Positions 43,740-51,912 of a DNA stretch of 64,000 bases are shown in pieces. Under the pieces are notes generated by a model, which was given only the letters and a program-made list of their open reading frames with translations, was not told the DNA's origin and ran no database searches. This DNA comes from Pseudomonadota bacterium (GTDB taxonomy: Bacteria > Myxococcota_A > Polyangia > Polyangiales > Polyangiaceae): assembly GCA_023423895.1 (NCBI GenBank), contig JAFAER010000038.1, forward strand, positions 10,065 through 74,064. The letters are read 5' to 3'. Positions within the stretch are counted from its first letter, which is position 1; each line of letters starts with the position of its first letter. A program made the translations under genes and the position numbers.

Positions 43740-44999
43740 TCAGGGCTTCGCCAGCATGCTCGGGCGCTCCTTCGCGAGCATCGAGACGATGCGCGTGACG
43801 CGACCTCGCAGCTCGGGCCCTTTCGGGATGAAGTCCTGGGCGCCGAGCTCGAGCATCAAACCGACGTCCGTCGGCGAGCCGCCGGCGCTCATCGCGACGA
43901 CCGTGGAGGCGTCGACGAGATGGACGCCTCGCAGGTAGGTGAACAGCTCGAAGCCGCTCATCCTGGGCATGTTCAAATCGAGGAACACGAGACGCGGAGG
44001 TTTCTTCCGGAAGTGCTCGAGCGCTTGCTGGGCATCGGCCGCGACGGAGATCTCGGCGTTCGGCGCAGCCTGCTTCACGTAAAGGGCAACGAGACGTGCG
44101 ATGTCGACGTCGTCGTCGACGATCAGGACGGACAGCCGGGTCGCATCACCTGGCGCGTCGCGCGAGATCTCTTCCTTCGCCGCACGCAGCTGCCAGACGA
44201 CGGCGTCCATCGAGACGGGCCGATCGTTCGGGTCTTTCGCCATGAGCGTCGTCACGAGCTCGCTCAGGCGGCGCGGGACGGCGACGGCATCGGCAAGCTT
44301 CGGGACGGCCGCGTCGGCGTGCGCGACCAGCACGTCGATTGGATCGGCGCCGTGGTACGGCAGGGTCCCGGCGAGCATCCGGTATGCGAGGACGCCGAAC
44401 GCGTACACGTCCGCGAGATGGCGCTCCGTCCCGCGCTGCCGGCCGGAGACGATTTCGGGGGCCATGTAATCGGGCGTGCCGGCGACGATGCCGCGATCAG
44501 GCTCGTACGCTGCACGGACGAGGCCGAGGTCCATCAAGACCACGCGCCCGGTCGCGCTGAGCAGGATGTTCTCCGGCTTGATGTCGCCGTGAGAGATCCC
44601 CGCCCGGTGAATGGCTGCCATTCCGTCCGCGATCGCGACGAGGACGTCGATGCGCTCGGGCAGCGGCATGCGGTCGCCGAGCCGTTCGAGATGGTGAGCG
44701 AGCGTCACCCCCGAGACGTGCTCCATGACCATGAAGTCGACGCCGTCGTGGGAACCGAGCGCGTACACGCCGACGACGCCTGGATGGCGGATGGCAGCAA
44801 GGGCACGCGCTTCGTTGCGGATCGAGAACTGCAGCTCGATGTCGGCGAAGTTCGCCTTGATCGCGACCCGGCGGACGAGCCCGACGTCCTGCGCGTCGAA
44901 GACCTGTCCCATCCCGCCATGGCCGAGGACCGCGCGGATCTCGTACGTCCCGGAGACCAGCTCGCCGATGCGGAAAATCGTCTGTCGGGCCTCGGTCAC
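43740..44999 (-). CDS. Ser/Thr protein kinase fused to a response-regulator receiver domain
   Basis: 419 residues from GTG, with AGAGGA 6 bases upstream. Kinase domain (about 15-275): GHGGMGQV loop, VAIKANF lysine, ISHGDIKPENIL catalytic loop, MDLGLV and APEIVSG. The Arg of the usual HRD is Gly, so it is a non-RD kinase, and DFG is DLG. Receiver domain (about 285-410): LSVLIVDDDVDIARLV acidic pocket, LDLNMPRMSG phosphate-accepting Asp, VVAMSAGG and IPKG. Such fusions can join Ser/Thr signalling to two-component input. No partner histidine kinase is near; the next gene encodes a lipoprotein. Confidence 0.88.
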   Translation of the reverse strand: MTEARQTIFRIGELVSGTYEIRAVLGHGGMGQVFDAQDVGLVRRVAIKANFADIELQFSIRNEARALAAIRHPGVVGVYALGSHDGVDFMVMEHVSGVTLAHHLERLGDRMPLPERIDVLVAIADGMAAIHRAGISHGDIKPENILLSATGRVVLMDLGLVRAAYEPDRGIVAGTPDYMAPEIVSGRQRGTERHLADVYAFGVLAYRMLAGTLPYHGADPIDVLVAHADAAVPKLADAVAVPRRLSELVTTLMAKDPNDRPVSMDAVVWQLRAAKEEISRDAPGDATRLSVLIVDDDVDIARLVALYVKQAAPNAEISVAADAQQALEHFRKKPPRLVFLDLNMPRMSGFELFTYLRGVHLVDASTVVAMSAGGSPTDVGLMLELGAQDFIPKGPELRGRVTRIVSMLAKERPSMLAKP

Positions 45000-45066
45000 G
45001 GGGTTCCTCTTCGCCTGCCCGCCCCCGATCTTACCCGTGTTCGGGCCTGGTGGACGAGATCTCGCT

Positions 45067-46350
45067 TCACGGACAGACGCGACGCTCGAGCCACGTGACC
45101 GTCGTATCGCCGTAGAGGAGCCACACGGCTCCGGCCCCGTCCTCGATGAGCGCCACGTCGGTCGCTCCCTTTGCCGGCGCGATTTCGCCGAACGAGGTGA
45201 ACGCCCCCGTAGAATCGACCTTCCCGAGCTCGAGGATACGCGGCGAGCCGACGGCACGCTCGCGCGGCCGGACGCGGAGGACCCATGCGGTCTTGCCGTC
45301 GCGAGCGGCCGCGGCGGCGACGGGCGACGGGTCGAGCCCATTCGGATACGGCGACCAGACGGCCGCGACATCGTCTTTTGGCGGGTCCTCGATCGGGAGC
45401 GCAGCCATCCCGAAGTCGAGCGTCTCGCGCGGCATCGGCACGAGCGCAAATCCCCGCGCGCCGGCCGATGCGAGCGCGAAGTCGATGCCGCGCTCCGGCG
45501 CACCCCCGACGAAGACGACCGCATCCTCGCCGAGCACGAGATCCCCCTTGGAGGCCAGAGACATGGCCCGCGCGTGGACAGGGACCATCGCCGTGCGCGT
45601 GTCGAGATAGACGGCGACGGCCGACTCTCCGCGAACGAGGAAGCGCAACGTGGTTGCGCCGGCGCCCTCCTCCGAGAGCCGTACCGGCTCCTGTTCGTCG
45701 AGCGCGACGAAGGCCTGGAGCATGTCTCCCTCGGTGGTTCGTCGCACGTCGAGGAACCCGACCACCGAGTGCTCGCTCCCGAGCGGTGCTGCAGCGATGC
45801 GCGTGCCCGAGCGACTCTTCGCGATCGTCTTTCCGGCCTCGTTGCTGCCGAGCACCGAGCGGATGACGGGGCCACCCGGAGCCTGGCAATACGCGTAGCG
45901 GCCCGCGAGCTCGCAGGGCGGCCAGCGCATCCCGACGAACGACGACGGCCGCGGCGGGACGACCGCGGAAGCGTTCTTCGGCGGGATCGGCGGAATGCGT
46001 ACCGGGTAGATGCGCGGCTTACCCATGTCGTTGACGACGAGGCGGAGCTCGCTCCCGACCACCGCAAGCGCCGCTGGTCCGCGGAAAGGCTGCTCCGCGG
46101 GGCCGTAGACGAGACGGCACGACGACGTCCCCGCATCGCCAAAGGGCTCGTCGACGACGGCGGCCGCATCGCTCTCGCCACCGTCCACCGGCGACGTTGC
46201 GGCCGCGTCCGAGGGTTCGCCTGCGTCGCCCGACGCCTCGACCGGCAGCGCTCCGGTCTCCGCGGCGGCATCCTGCGCCCCCTTCGGCGAATCCTCGCAG
46301 GCCTTGCATGATGCAAGCATCACGAGCGTGGCGACGAACAACCGGCGCAC
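45067..46350 (-). CDS. Lipoprotein with Ala/Gly/Asp-rich linker
   Basis: 427 residues from GTG with AAGGA 5 bases upstream. Signal peptide RRLFVATLVMLASC with lipobox, then an Ala/Gly/Asp/Ser linker of 50 residues. The rest resembles repeated propeller-like strands (AALAVVGSELRLVVNDMG, VRSTEGD-like turns, GDTTVTWLERRV at the end). No recognised family. Its stop codon is about 70 bases before the kinase start, so the pair may be co-transcribed and could belong to one signalling pathway. Confidence 0.65.
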   Translation of the reverse strand: MRRLFVATLVMLASCKACEDSPKGAQDAAAETGALPVEASGDAGEPSDAAATSPVDGGESDAAAVVDEPFGDAGTSSCRLVYGPAEQPFRGPAALAVVGSELRLVVNDMGKPRIYPVRIPPIPPKNASAVVPPRPSSFVGMRWPPCELAGRYAYCQAPGGPVIRSVLGSNEAGKTIAKSRSGTRIAAAPLGSEHSVVGFLDVRRTTEGDMLQAFVALDEQEPVRLSEEGAGATTLRFLVRGESAVAVYLDTRTAMVPVHARAMSLASKGDLVLGEDAVVFVGGAPERGIDFALASAGARGFALVPMPRETLDFGMAALPIEDPPKDDVAAVWSPYPNGLDPSPVAAAAARDGKTAWVLRVRPRERAVGSPRILELGKVDSTGAFTSFGEIAPAKGATDVALIEDGAGAVWLLYGDTTVTWLERRVCP

Positions 46351-46510
46351 CGCGTCCTTCTACACGACTGCGGTGCCGCATGTGCAGGGCTTCGACGTCG
46401 GGGCGGACCGCCGAGGGCTCCCGCGCCCCGTTCGCCCGCGCTGATGTCGCAGCACACAGGCTGAGCTCCGGGCCGGTTCCAAGCCCTCGGGCGCGTCTCT
46501 TCCGGGCGCG

Positions 46511-48115
46511 TCAAGAGCCGCCGGCCGAGGCGCGGGTCGCCCAGGCGATGGGCCGGGCCGCCGAGCGAGCGAGCACCTGGGCGACGCGCTTCGCAGAGCG
46601 AGCGGCGTCGAGATCGAGCAGGCCGCCCTGCTCTGCGCTCTTCCTGCCGAGATCGAGGAGGATCCGATCGACGCACTCCATCGCGCTCGCCGCCGCGAGC
46701 TCGGTGCCGACGCCGCGCGCGCCTGCATTGCAGCCGGCGAGATAGAGCCCTCGAACGGGCGTGTGCACCGGTGGCCGGCGCAGACCGACCTGATCCGGCG
46801 TCTGCCCCGTGGACACGGCCGGACCGAACTCCTTGCCGATCCAGGCTTCGATGAAGCCGACATCGAAGGTGTCGATGAACAGCGCGTGCTCGTCGAGCCC
46901 CGGGACCACGCGACGGATGGTCTCGAGCATCGCGCTCTCCCATGCCTTCGGCGGTGAGACGAGCGTCACGTCGGTCGTCGGCGCGACCGCGCAGACCGTG
47001 AGGAGCTGGTGGCCGGGCGGCGCGAGCGACGGGTCGAAGTTCGTCGGCACGGGACAATAGAACGGCACGATGGCGGGCACCTCTCCGCGCGTGAGCGAAC
47101 GAAACATCTCCTTCATGTCGTCCGTACCGACGCTCGCGAGATCGATACCATCGCCGACGCCGCCGACGAGGCACCCCGAGCCCACGAGCTTCTTCTTCAG
47201 CCCGATCTTCGCCTGGACCGCGATGTACGAGCCGCGGATCTTGCGCGCGCGTTCGACGTACCAGCCGGGGAAGTGCTGCGGGCCCACGAGGCGATTGACG
47301 GTCGTCCGGATGCTCGACGTGGAGATCACGATGTCGGCAGGGACGATGCTCCCGTCGCTCAGCTCGACTCCGGTCGTGCGGCCGCCGGAGACGAGGACCC
47401 GCTTCACGCCGGTGCCGACGCGGACGTCGGCGCCGCGCTGCTTCGCGAGGCGCACGTACGTCTCTGGAATGGCGATCGAGCCGCCGCGCGGATAGCTGAG
47501 CGCGTTGTCACGCGCCATCTTCCGGAAGCAATAGAGCGCCTCCCCCGCCGACACCTCCCAGTACGGCAGGATGAAGTAGAGGCCGAGGAGGAAACCGAAA
47601 ACACCGATCGTCGGCGCATGATCGGTGAATGGCTCGATGAACTCCTCGATCGTCCGGTGGTTCCAGCTCTCGACGTCCTCGTCGCTCATCGTGAGGATGT
47701 GCGTGAAGAGCCGCGCGGCGCGGAACGCCTCGACCATCGAGAGATCGAGCGCCATCGCGAGCTCGACAGCGAAGCGGGGCATCCGTCGGAGCTCGGCGGG
47801 GATGGCGACGCTCTGCACGCGCTTCGGCTGGGCGGGTTCGAGGAAGCGGAGCTCCGCGATGTCGCGCGTCCGGATGAAGCGGATCGCCCCGTCCTCGCGA
47901 ACGCGCCGGAGCACGTCGCCGAGCGGCCCGCGGTTGCCGCGGCAGAACATGTGCGTGCCGATGTCGACGTGGAAGCCTTGCTTCTCGTAGCCGGAGCAGG
48001 ATCCGCCGATGCGCCGGTTCTTCTCCAGCAGCGTCACCTTCAATCCCGCGTGGGACAGTAGAAGGGCCGCGGCGGTCCCTCCGATGCCGGAGCCAACGAC
48101 GACGGCGCGCGTCAT
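46511..48115 (-). CDS. Phytoene-desaturase-like FAD-dependent oxidoreductase
   Basis: 534 residues. VVVGSGIGGTAAALLLSHAGLKVTLLEKNRRIGGSCSGY is the FAD-binding dinucleotide fold of carotenoid desaturase and isomerase (CrtI/CrtISO) and related amine oxidases; RGLYLAGCNAGARGVGTELAAASAM is the C-terminal FAD motif. Substrate candidates are carotenoids or other polyunsaturated lipids; no other carotenoid gene is adjacent. The frame upstream of ATG is Arg-rich and rejected. Confidence 0.8.
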   Translation of the reverse strand: MTRAVVVGSGIGGTAAALLLSHAGLKVTLLEKNRRIGGSCSGYEKQGFHVDIGTHMFCRGNRGPLGDVLRRVREDGAIRFIRTRDIAELRFLEPAQPKRVQSVAIPAELRRMPRFAVELAMALDLSMVEAFRAARLFTHILTMSDEDVESWNHRTIEEFIEPFTDHAPTIGVFGFLLGLYFILPYWEVSAGEALYCFRKMARDNALSYPRGGSIAIPETYVRLAKQRGADVRVGTGVKRVLVSGGRTTGVELSDGSIVPADIVISTSSIRTTVNRLVGPQHFPGWYVERARKIRGSYIAVQAKIGLKKKLVGSGCLVGGVGDGIDLASVGTDDMKEMFRSLTRGEVPAIVPFYCPVPTNFDPSLAPPGHQLLTVCAVAPTTDVTLVSPPKAWESAMLETIRRVVPGLDEHALFIDTFDVGFIEAWIGKEFGPAVSTGQTPDQVGLRRPPVHTPVRGLYLAGCNAGARGVGTELAAASAMECVDRILLDLGRKSAEQGGLLDLDAARSAKRVAQVLARSAARPIAWATRASAGGS

Positions 48116-48253
48116 GATCGAAGCGTAGCCTCGCCCGGAAGAGCCGCCATGTCCGCGGAACGTGCGGCGCTCAGCGCCGCTCGCTGTGCGGTCGGGCGAT
48201 GCGATCACACACGCCGCAGCGAACGACGGGCTCTCTCGCTCGAACGTTCGAGA

Positions 48254-48649
48254 CTACGAACGTACGGGACGGACGTTCGCGTCCACGATTCGCTCGAGGG
48301 CCGCGTCGGGGTCGTCACAGAGGCCCGCATGTGGAGCGGAGGTCTGGATGATCGTGTTCTTCGGGGCGACGAGCCAGTGCCATCGTTCGCGCAGCGGCAA
48401 CAGCCCGATCGGCCCTGCCGCCTCCCCGCCCGCACACGTCCGACGGAACGCTTCGAGGTGTTCCTGGACGAGATCGACCTCCGCCCAAGGGAAAACGGTC
48501 GACAGGCGCTGAACGTCGAGCTCGATCTTGGCGCAGATGTACTCGCGATCGGGACAGAACAGGACGGCCCCGACGTTGATGAACTCCTCGCGCTCGACGC
48601 GAGGGACGACGCGAACGACGGCGTAGTCAAACGCGAAGAGCGCGGGCAC
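48254..48649 (-). CDS. DUF3037 protein
   Basis: 131 residues from GTG with GGAGG 7 bases upstream, one of the best ribosome sites in the window; the longer frame upstream is non-coding. FDYAVVRVVPRVEREEFINVGAVLFCPD and LEAFRRTCAGGEAAGPIG match DUF3037. It overlaps the end of the HipA-like gene by 23 bases. DUF3037 genes are often found beside HipA-like kinase genes, which suggests a functional pair; biochemical role unknown. Confidence 0.8.
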   Translation of the reverse strand: MPALFAFDYAVVRVVPRVEREEFINVGAVLFCPDREYICAKIELDVQRLSTVFPWAEVDLVQEHLEAFRRTCAGGEAAGPIGLLPLRERWHWLVAPKNTIIQTSAPHAGLCDDPDAALERIVDANVRPVRS

Positions 48650-49412
48650 GTTTCGCCTCCTCGAGATAGATGGGCATGGCGAGCGCGCGTTCGCGAAGCC
48701 ACGTGACGTACGCGGCGCGGTGCGCGGAGGCATCGGAGAACCCGTCGTTCGGATCGAGCCACGCGTCGGGGATCTCGGCGACGACACGCGTGAGCAAGGG
48801 TTCCGTCAGGACGCCGGACAGGAACGTCGCCGCGGCGTCGAGCTCGGACGCCCATCGCAAGAGGACGTGGTCGGCGCTCTCGGCGAACACGTCCGCGACG
48901 CCGTCGAGCCGCTCGCCGTCACGCCAGCCGTGATGGAAGTACAACGCCGCGCCGTGATCGATGAGCCAGAGGCGCGAGTGCCACTGGAGCAGGTTCGCGT
49001 TCCGCGCCGTGCGGTCCACGTTCGTGACGAACGCATCGAAGAGCACCGTGCGAGACGCCGTCGTCGCGTCGGGAACGAAGCGAGCGACCGGATCGAACGT
49101 GACGCTTCCGGGCAGAAAGTCGAGCCCGAGGTTCAGGCCGGCGCTCGCCTCGAGCGGCGCGGCGAGCTCCGGGTCGGGCTCGTTATCGGCGAGCTTCGCG
49201 TCGACGTCGACGAGCACGATCTCCGGCACGTGCAGCCCCGCGGCTCGCGCGAGCTCACCCGCGACGAGCTCCGCAACGAGCGCTTTGGCGCCTTGCGCCG
49301 CGCCGCGTAGCTTCACGACGTAAAGGCCGAGATCATCCGCCTCGACGAGGGCCGGAACGGACCCTCCCTGCCGAAACGGGAGCACATAACGAGCTGCGCG
49401 GACGGTACGCAC
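48627..49412 (-). CDS. HipA-like kinase domain protein
   Basis: 261 residues from GTG. LYVVKLRGAAQGAKALVAELVAGELARAAGLHVPEI is the N-terminal lobe of HipA-like kinases, and DAFVTNVDRTARNANLLQWHSRLWLIDHGAALYFHH the catalytic region, with N-V-D-R and LIDHG corresponding to the catalytic and metal-binding Asp. It is shorter than HipA and lacks the N-terminal HipB-binding part. No HipB gene is adjacent; its overlap partner is the DUF3037 gene. The start is uncertain (no ribosome site). Confidence 0.75.
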   Translation of the reverse strand: MRTVRAARYVLPFRQGGSVPALVEADDLGLYVVKLRGAAQGAKALVAELVAGELARAAGLHVPEIVLVDVDAKLADNEPDPELAAPLEASAGLNLGLDFLPGSVTFDPVARFVPDATTASRTVLFDAFVTNVDRTARNANLLQWHSRLWLIDHGAALYFHHGWRDGERLDGVADVFAESADHVLLRWASELDAAATFLSGVLTEPLLTRVVAEIPDAWLDPNDGFSDASAHRAAYVTWLRERALAMPIYLEEAKRARALRV

Positions 49413-49654
49413 GGCCGGGAGGATACCCGGGACCGCTCGGAAGAGGAGAGCTCGCGCAACGGCGTGACGCGCCGAGAGATACGAAACTGACGTCGCTGGC
49501 GCGTGCGTTATTGCATCCCGACACGCGCTTCTGTGGAGTACGGCCGGCCGACGAGGAGCCCGACGGGGGCGAGGACGAGGCCCCATGCGCGGCGGACGCG
49601 AGTTGCGACGACGACGACGCCGGCGGGTGAAGCGCCCTTCGCGCCTCGGCCTCT

Positions 49655-50530
49655 TCAGCGAACGAGCGCGTCGATCAGCGTGGCCGCGAAGAAGCCCATG
49701 CTGACGTAGGCGTTGCAGTCGAAGAACGCCTTCGGGATCTTCGTGAGGTCCGCGTTGCCGTCCTTGCCGCGCACGAGCCGGTGCTCGACGACGAGGATCG
49801 CGGCCACGAGCCCGACGCCGCCGAGGAAGACCGGTCCGCGATGGAGCGTCAGCGCCGTCCCGATCAGGCATGCGATCGTCACCACGTGCGCGACGGCCGC
49901 GAGCAGCATCGCGCGGCGCGTACCGAATCGCGCCGGGACCGATCGCAGCCCTTCGGACCGATCGAACGCCTCGTCCTGCAGCGCGTACAGCACGTCGAAC
50001 CCGAACAGCCACGTGATGACCGCGATCATGAGGAGGATGATCCCGGCGTTCGGCGCAGCGCCCATCGCGATCCAGGCGCCGCCCGGCGCGAGAGCGAGCG
50101 CGAGGCCGAGCCACGCATGCGCGGCCCACGTGAAGCGCTTCGCGAGGGAGTAGCCGAGCAGCACGAGCAGCACCGGCGGCGCAAGCACGGCCGGCCAGAA
50201 GCCGAGCGTCGCGGCAATGAGGCAGAACGCCAGGCCCGAGCCGATGGCGACTGCGAGCGCCTCGCCCGCGGACGTCCTCCCCGACGGGACGGGGCGGCCC
50301 TTCGTTCGCGGGTTCTTCGCGTCGACGTCGCGATCGGCCCAGCGGTTGAACGCCATCGCGCTCGTACGCGCCATAACCATGCAGCCGAGCATCGCGAGCA
50401 GGCGGAGCGGCGTCAGCGGCAGATGCGGCTCCTGCAGCGCAAGAACGACGGCGCTCGCGGCGAACGGGAGCGCGAAGATCGTGTGCGAGAAGGTGACGAG
50501 CTCACCCCAGCGACGAAGACGTGCGAGCAT
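49655..50530 (-). CDS. mqnP: Menaquinone-pathway UbiA-type prenyltransferase
   Basis: 291 residues with eight to nine hydrophobic helices. First Asp-rich motif: AFNRWADRDVDAKNPRTKGRP; second: DVLYALQDEAFDRSEGLRSVPA. These bind Mg-prenyl diphosphate in UbiA enzymes. In the futalosine route MqnP attaches the isoprenoid chain to 1,4-dihydroxy-6-naphthoate. Its start overlaps the deaminase stop by one base (TGATG). Inner-membrane enzyme; last gene of the menaquinone operon. Confidence 0.85.
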   Translation of the reverse strand: MLARLRRWGELVTFSHTIFALPFAASAVVLALQEPHLPLTPLRLLAMLGCMVMARTSAMAFNRWADRDVDAKNPRTKGRPVPSGRTSAGEALAVAIGSGLAFCLIAATLGFWPAVLAPPVLLVLLGYSLAKRFTWAAHAWLGLALALAPGGAWIAMGAAPNAGIILLMIAVITWLFGFDVLYALQDEAFDRSEGLRSVPARFGTRRAMLLAAVAHVVTIACLIGTALTLHRGPVFLGGVGLVAAILVVEHRLVRGKDGNADLTKIPKAFFDCNAYVSMGFFAATLIDALVR

Positions 50531-51789
50531 CACGAGACATCCTGTGTGGCGGAAGGCGCGGTCGATGCGACCACGCGACGAGCGAGCACGCGGCGAGGCG
50601 CGCGGAGATTGCCGAGGAGGAAGGCCGCGGGATCGCCGACGACGTCGCCCTCGACGCAATACACGCCGGGTCGCGCGCCAGGTGCGAGGCGGCCCAGGTC
50701 GTCACGCCCGAGCGCGCGGGCGCCGTTCCAGGTGGCCATCTTCACGAGCTCCCACTTCGGCACGTTCGGGAAGCGGTCGGCGAGGGCACGCGCCTCCGCG
50801 AGCACGTCGAGCGAGGTGTTCGACGCGAGCGAGTCGGTCCCGAGCGCAGCCTCGATCCCGGCTGCACGAACGGCGAGGAGCGGCGGGAGTCGCCCTTCGA
50901 TGTAGAGGTTCGATCGCGGGCAGAGCACAGCAGACGCGCCGCTCGCCGCCACGCGCGCGAGCTCCTCGGGCCGAGCGTCGGCGAGGTGGACGAGGATGAC
51001 CCCCGGCCGAAGCGCGCCGACCTCTTCCGCGAGATCGAACAGCGGACGCTTGGGCCATTCCGGCGTCTGCTTGAAGCGCTCGGCGAACCACTCCGGGACG
51101 GGCCCGTCGCCGTGTTCGACCGCGCGGCGCTCCGCAGCGTGCTCGGCGAGATGGAGGCTGGTGCGCAGCCCTCGATGCGCCGCGGACTCGAGGACGGCCC
51201 GCGCCGCGTCGGGATGGAGCGTGTAGAGCGTGTGCGGCGCCGGCGCGTAAGTGAGATCGCTTCCGGGCCACGCGGGAACGCGCTGCTCGACCTCCGCCCG
51301 GAGCCCCTCGATGCGGCCGAGCACGACCGCGCGATTCATCCCGAGCACTTCGTGGAAGACGCAGCCGCCGATCCCGCGGCGCGCTAGCGTCACCACGGGC
51401 GTGAGCGTGTTCGACACGTCACCAACGGCGACGGTCGCTGTCTTCTCGAGCTCGTCGACGGCGCCGATCGTCGCTTCGTCCTCTTCCTCCGGGAGCACCT
51501 CGGTGCGCGTCGCGATCAGACGATCGACCCACGAAACGAACCCATGGCCGCCCGGCACGCGCCCTCGCAGCGCCGAAAGCTCGACGTGCGTGTGCGCATT
51601 GACGAGCCCGGGAAAGACGACGCCCCGGACGCGCTCGACATCCACTCCGGCGTGCCGCGGGAGCACCTCGCTCGCGGCGCCGACGGCAACGACGCCACCA
51701 TCACCGTCGAGGACGATCGCGCCGTCCGCGATGGGAGGCGCATCTCCGGGAAGGACATGATCCGCGTGAAAGACGCGCACGACCATCAT
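50530..51789 (-). CDS. Aminodeoxyfutalosine deaminase (amidohydrolase)
   Basis: 419 residues. Metal ligands appear in order: GLVNAHTHVELS, TSLHLAEHAAERRA, VHLADARP and GTDSLASNTSLD, the signature of cytosine-deaminase-type amidohydrolases. Within a futalosine cluster this is the enzyme that deaminates 6-amino-6-deoxyfutalosine to futalosine (MqnX role). Assignment of substrate rests on context. A gap of 123 bases separates it from the MqnA-MqnC gene. Confidence 0.8.
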   Translation of the reverse strand: MMVVRVFHADHVLPGDAPPIADGAIVLDGDGGVVAVGAASEVLPRHAGVDVERVRGVVFPGLVNAHTHVELSALRGRVPGGHGFVSWVDRLIATRTEVLPEEEDEATIGAVDELEKTATVAVGDVSNTLTPVVTLARRGIGGCVFHEVLGMNRAVVLGRIEGLRAEVEQRVPAWPGSDLTYAPAPHTLYTLHPDAARAVLESAAHRGLRTSLHLAEHAAERRAVEHGDGPVPEWFAERFKQTPEWPKRPLFDLAEEVGALRPGVILVHLADARPEELARVAASGASAVLCPRSNLYIEGRLPPLLAVRAAGIEAALGTDSLASNTSLDVLAEARALADRFPNVPKWELVKMATWNGARALGRDDLGRLAPGARPGVYCVEGDVVGDPAAFLLGNLRAPRRVLARRVVASTAPSATQDVS

Positions 51790-51912
51790 CGGCTCCGGCC
51801 GCGGGGATCGAGCGGAGAAGGCGGAAGCGAGTGCCCCCTCCCCATCCCGACCTTCCGCACTTCCGCCCTTCCTGTGGAACTTCTCTTCAAGACGCCGCCA
51901 GCGAGCCCAGAA

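Noticed and set aside
49508..49654. Open frame continuing in phase after the mqnP stop and ending AWGLVLAPVGLLVGRPYSTE...
   Set aside because: It looks mildly protein-like but has no start codon of its own; would need stop readthrough or a sequence error.
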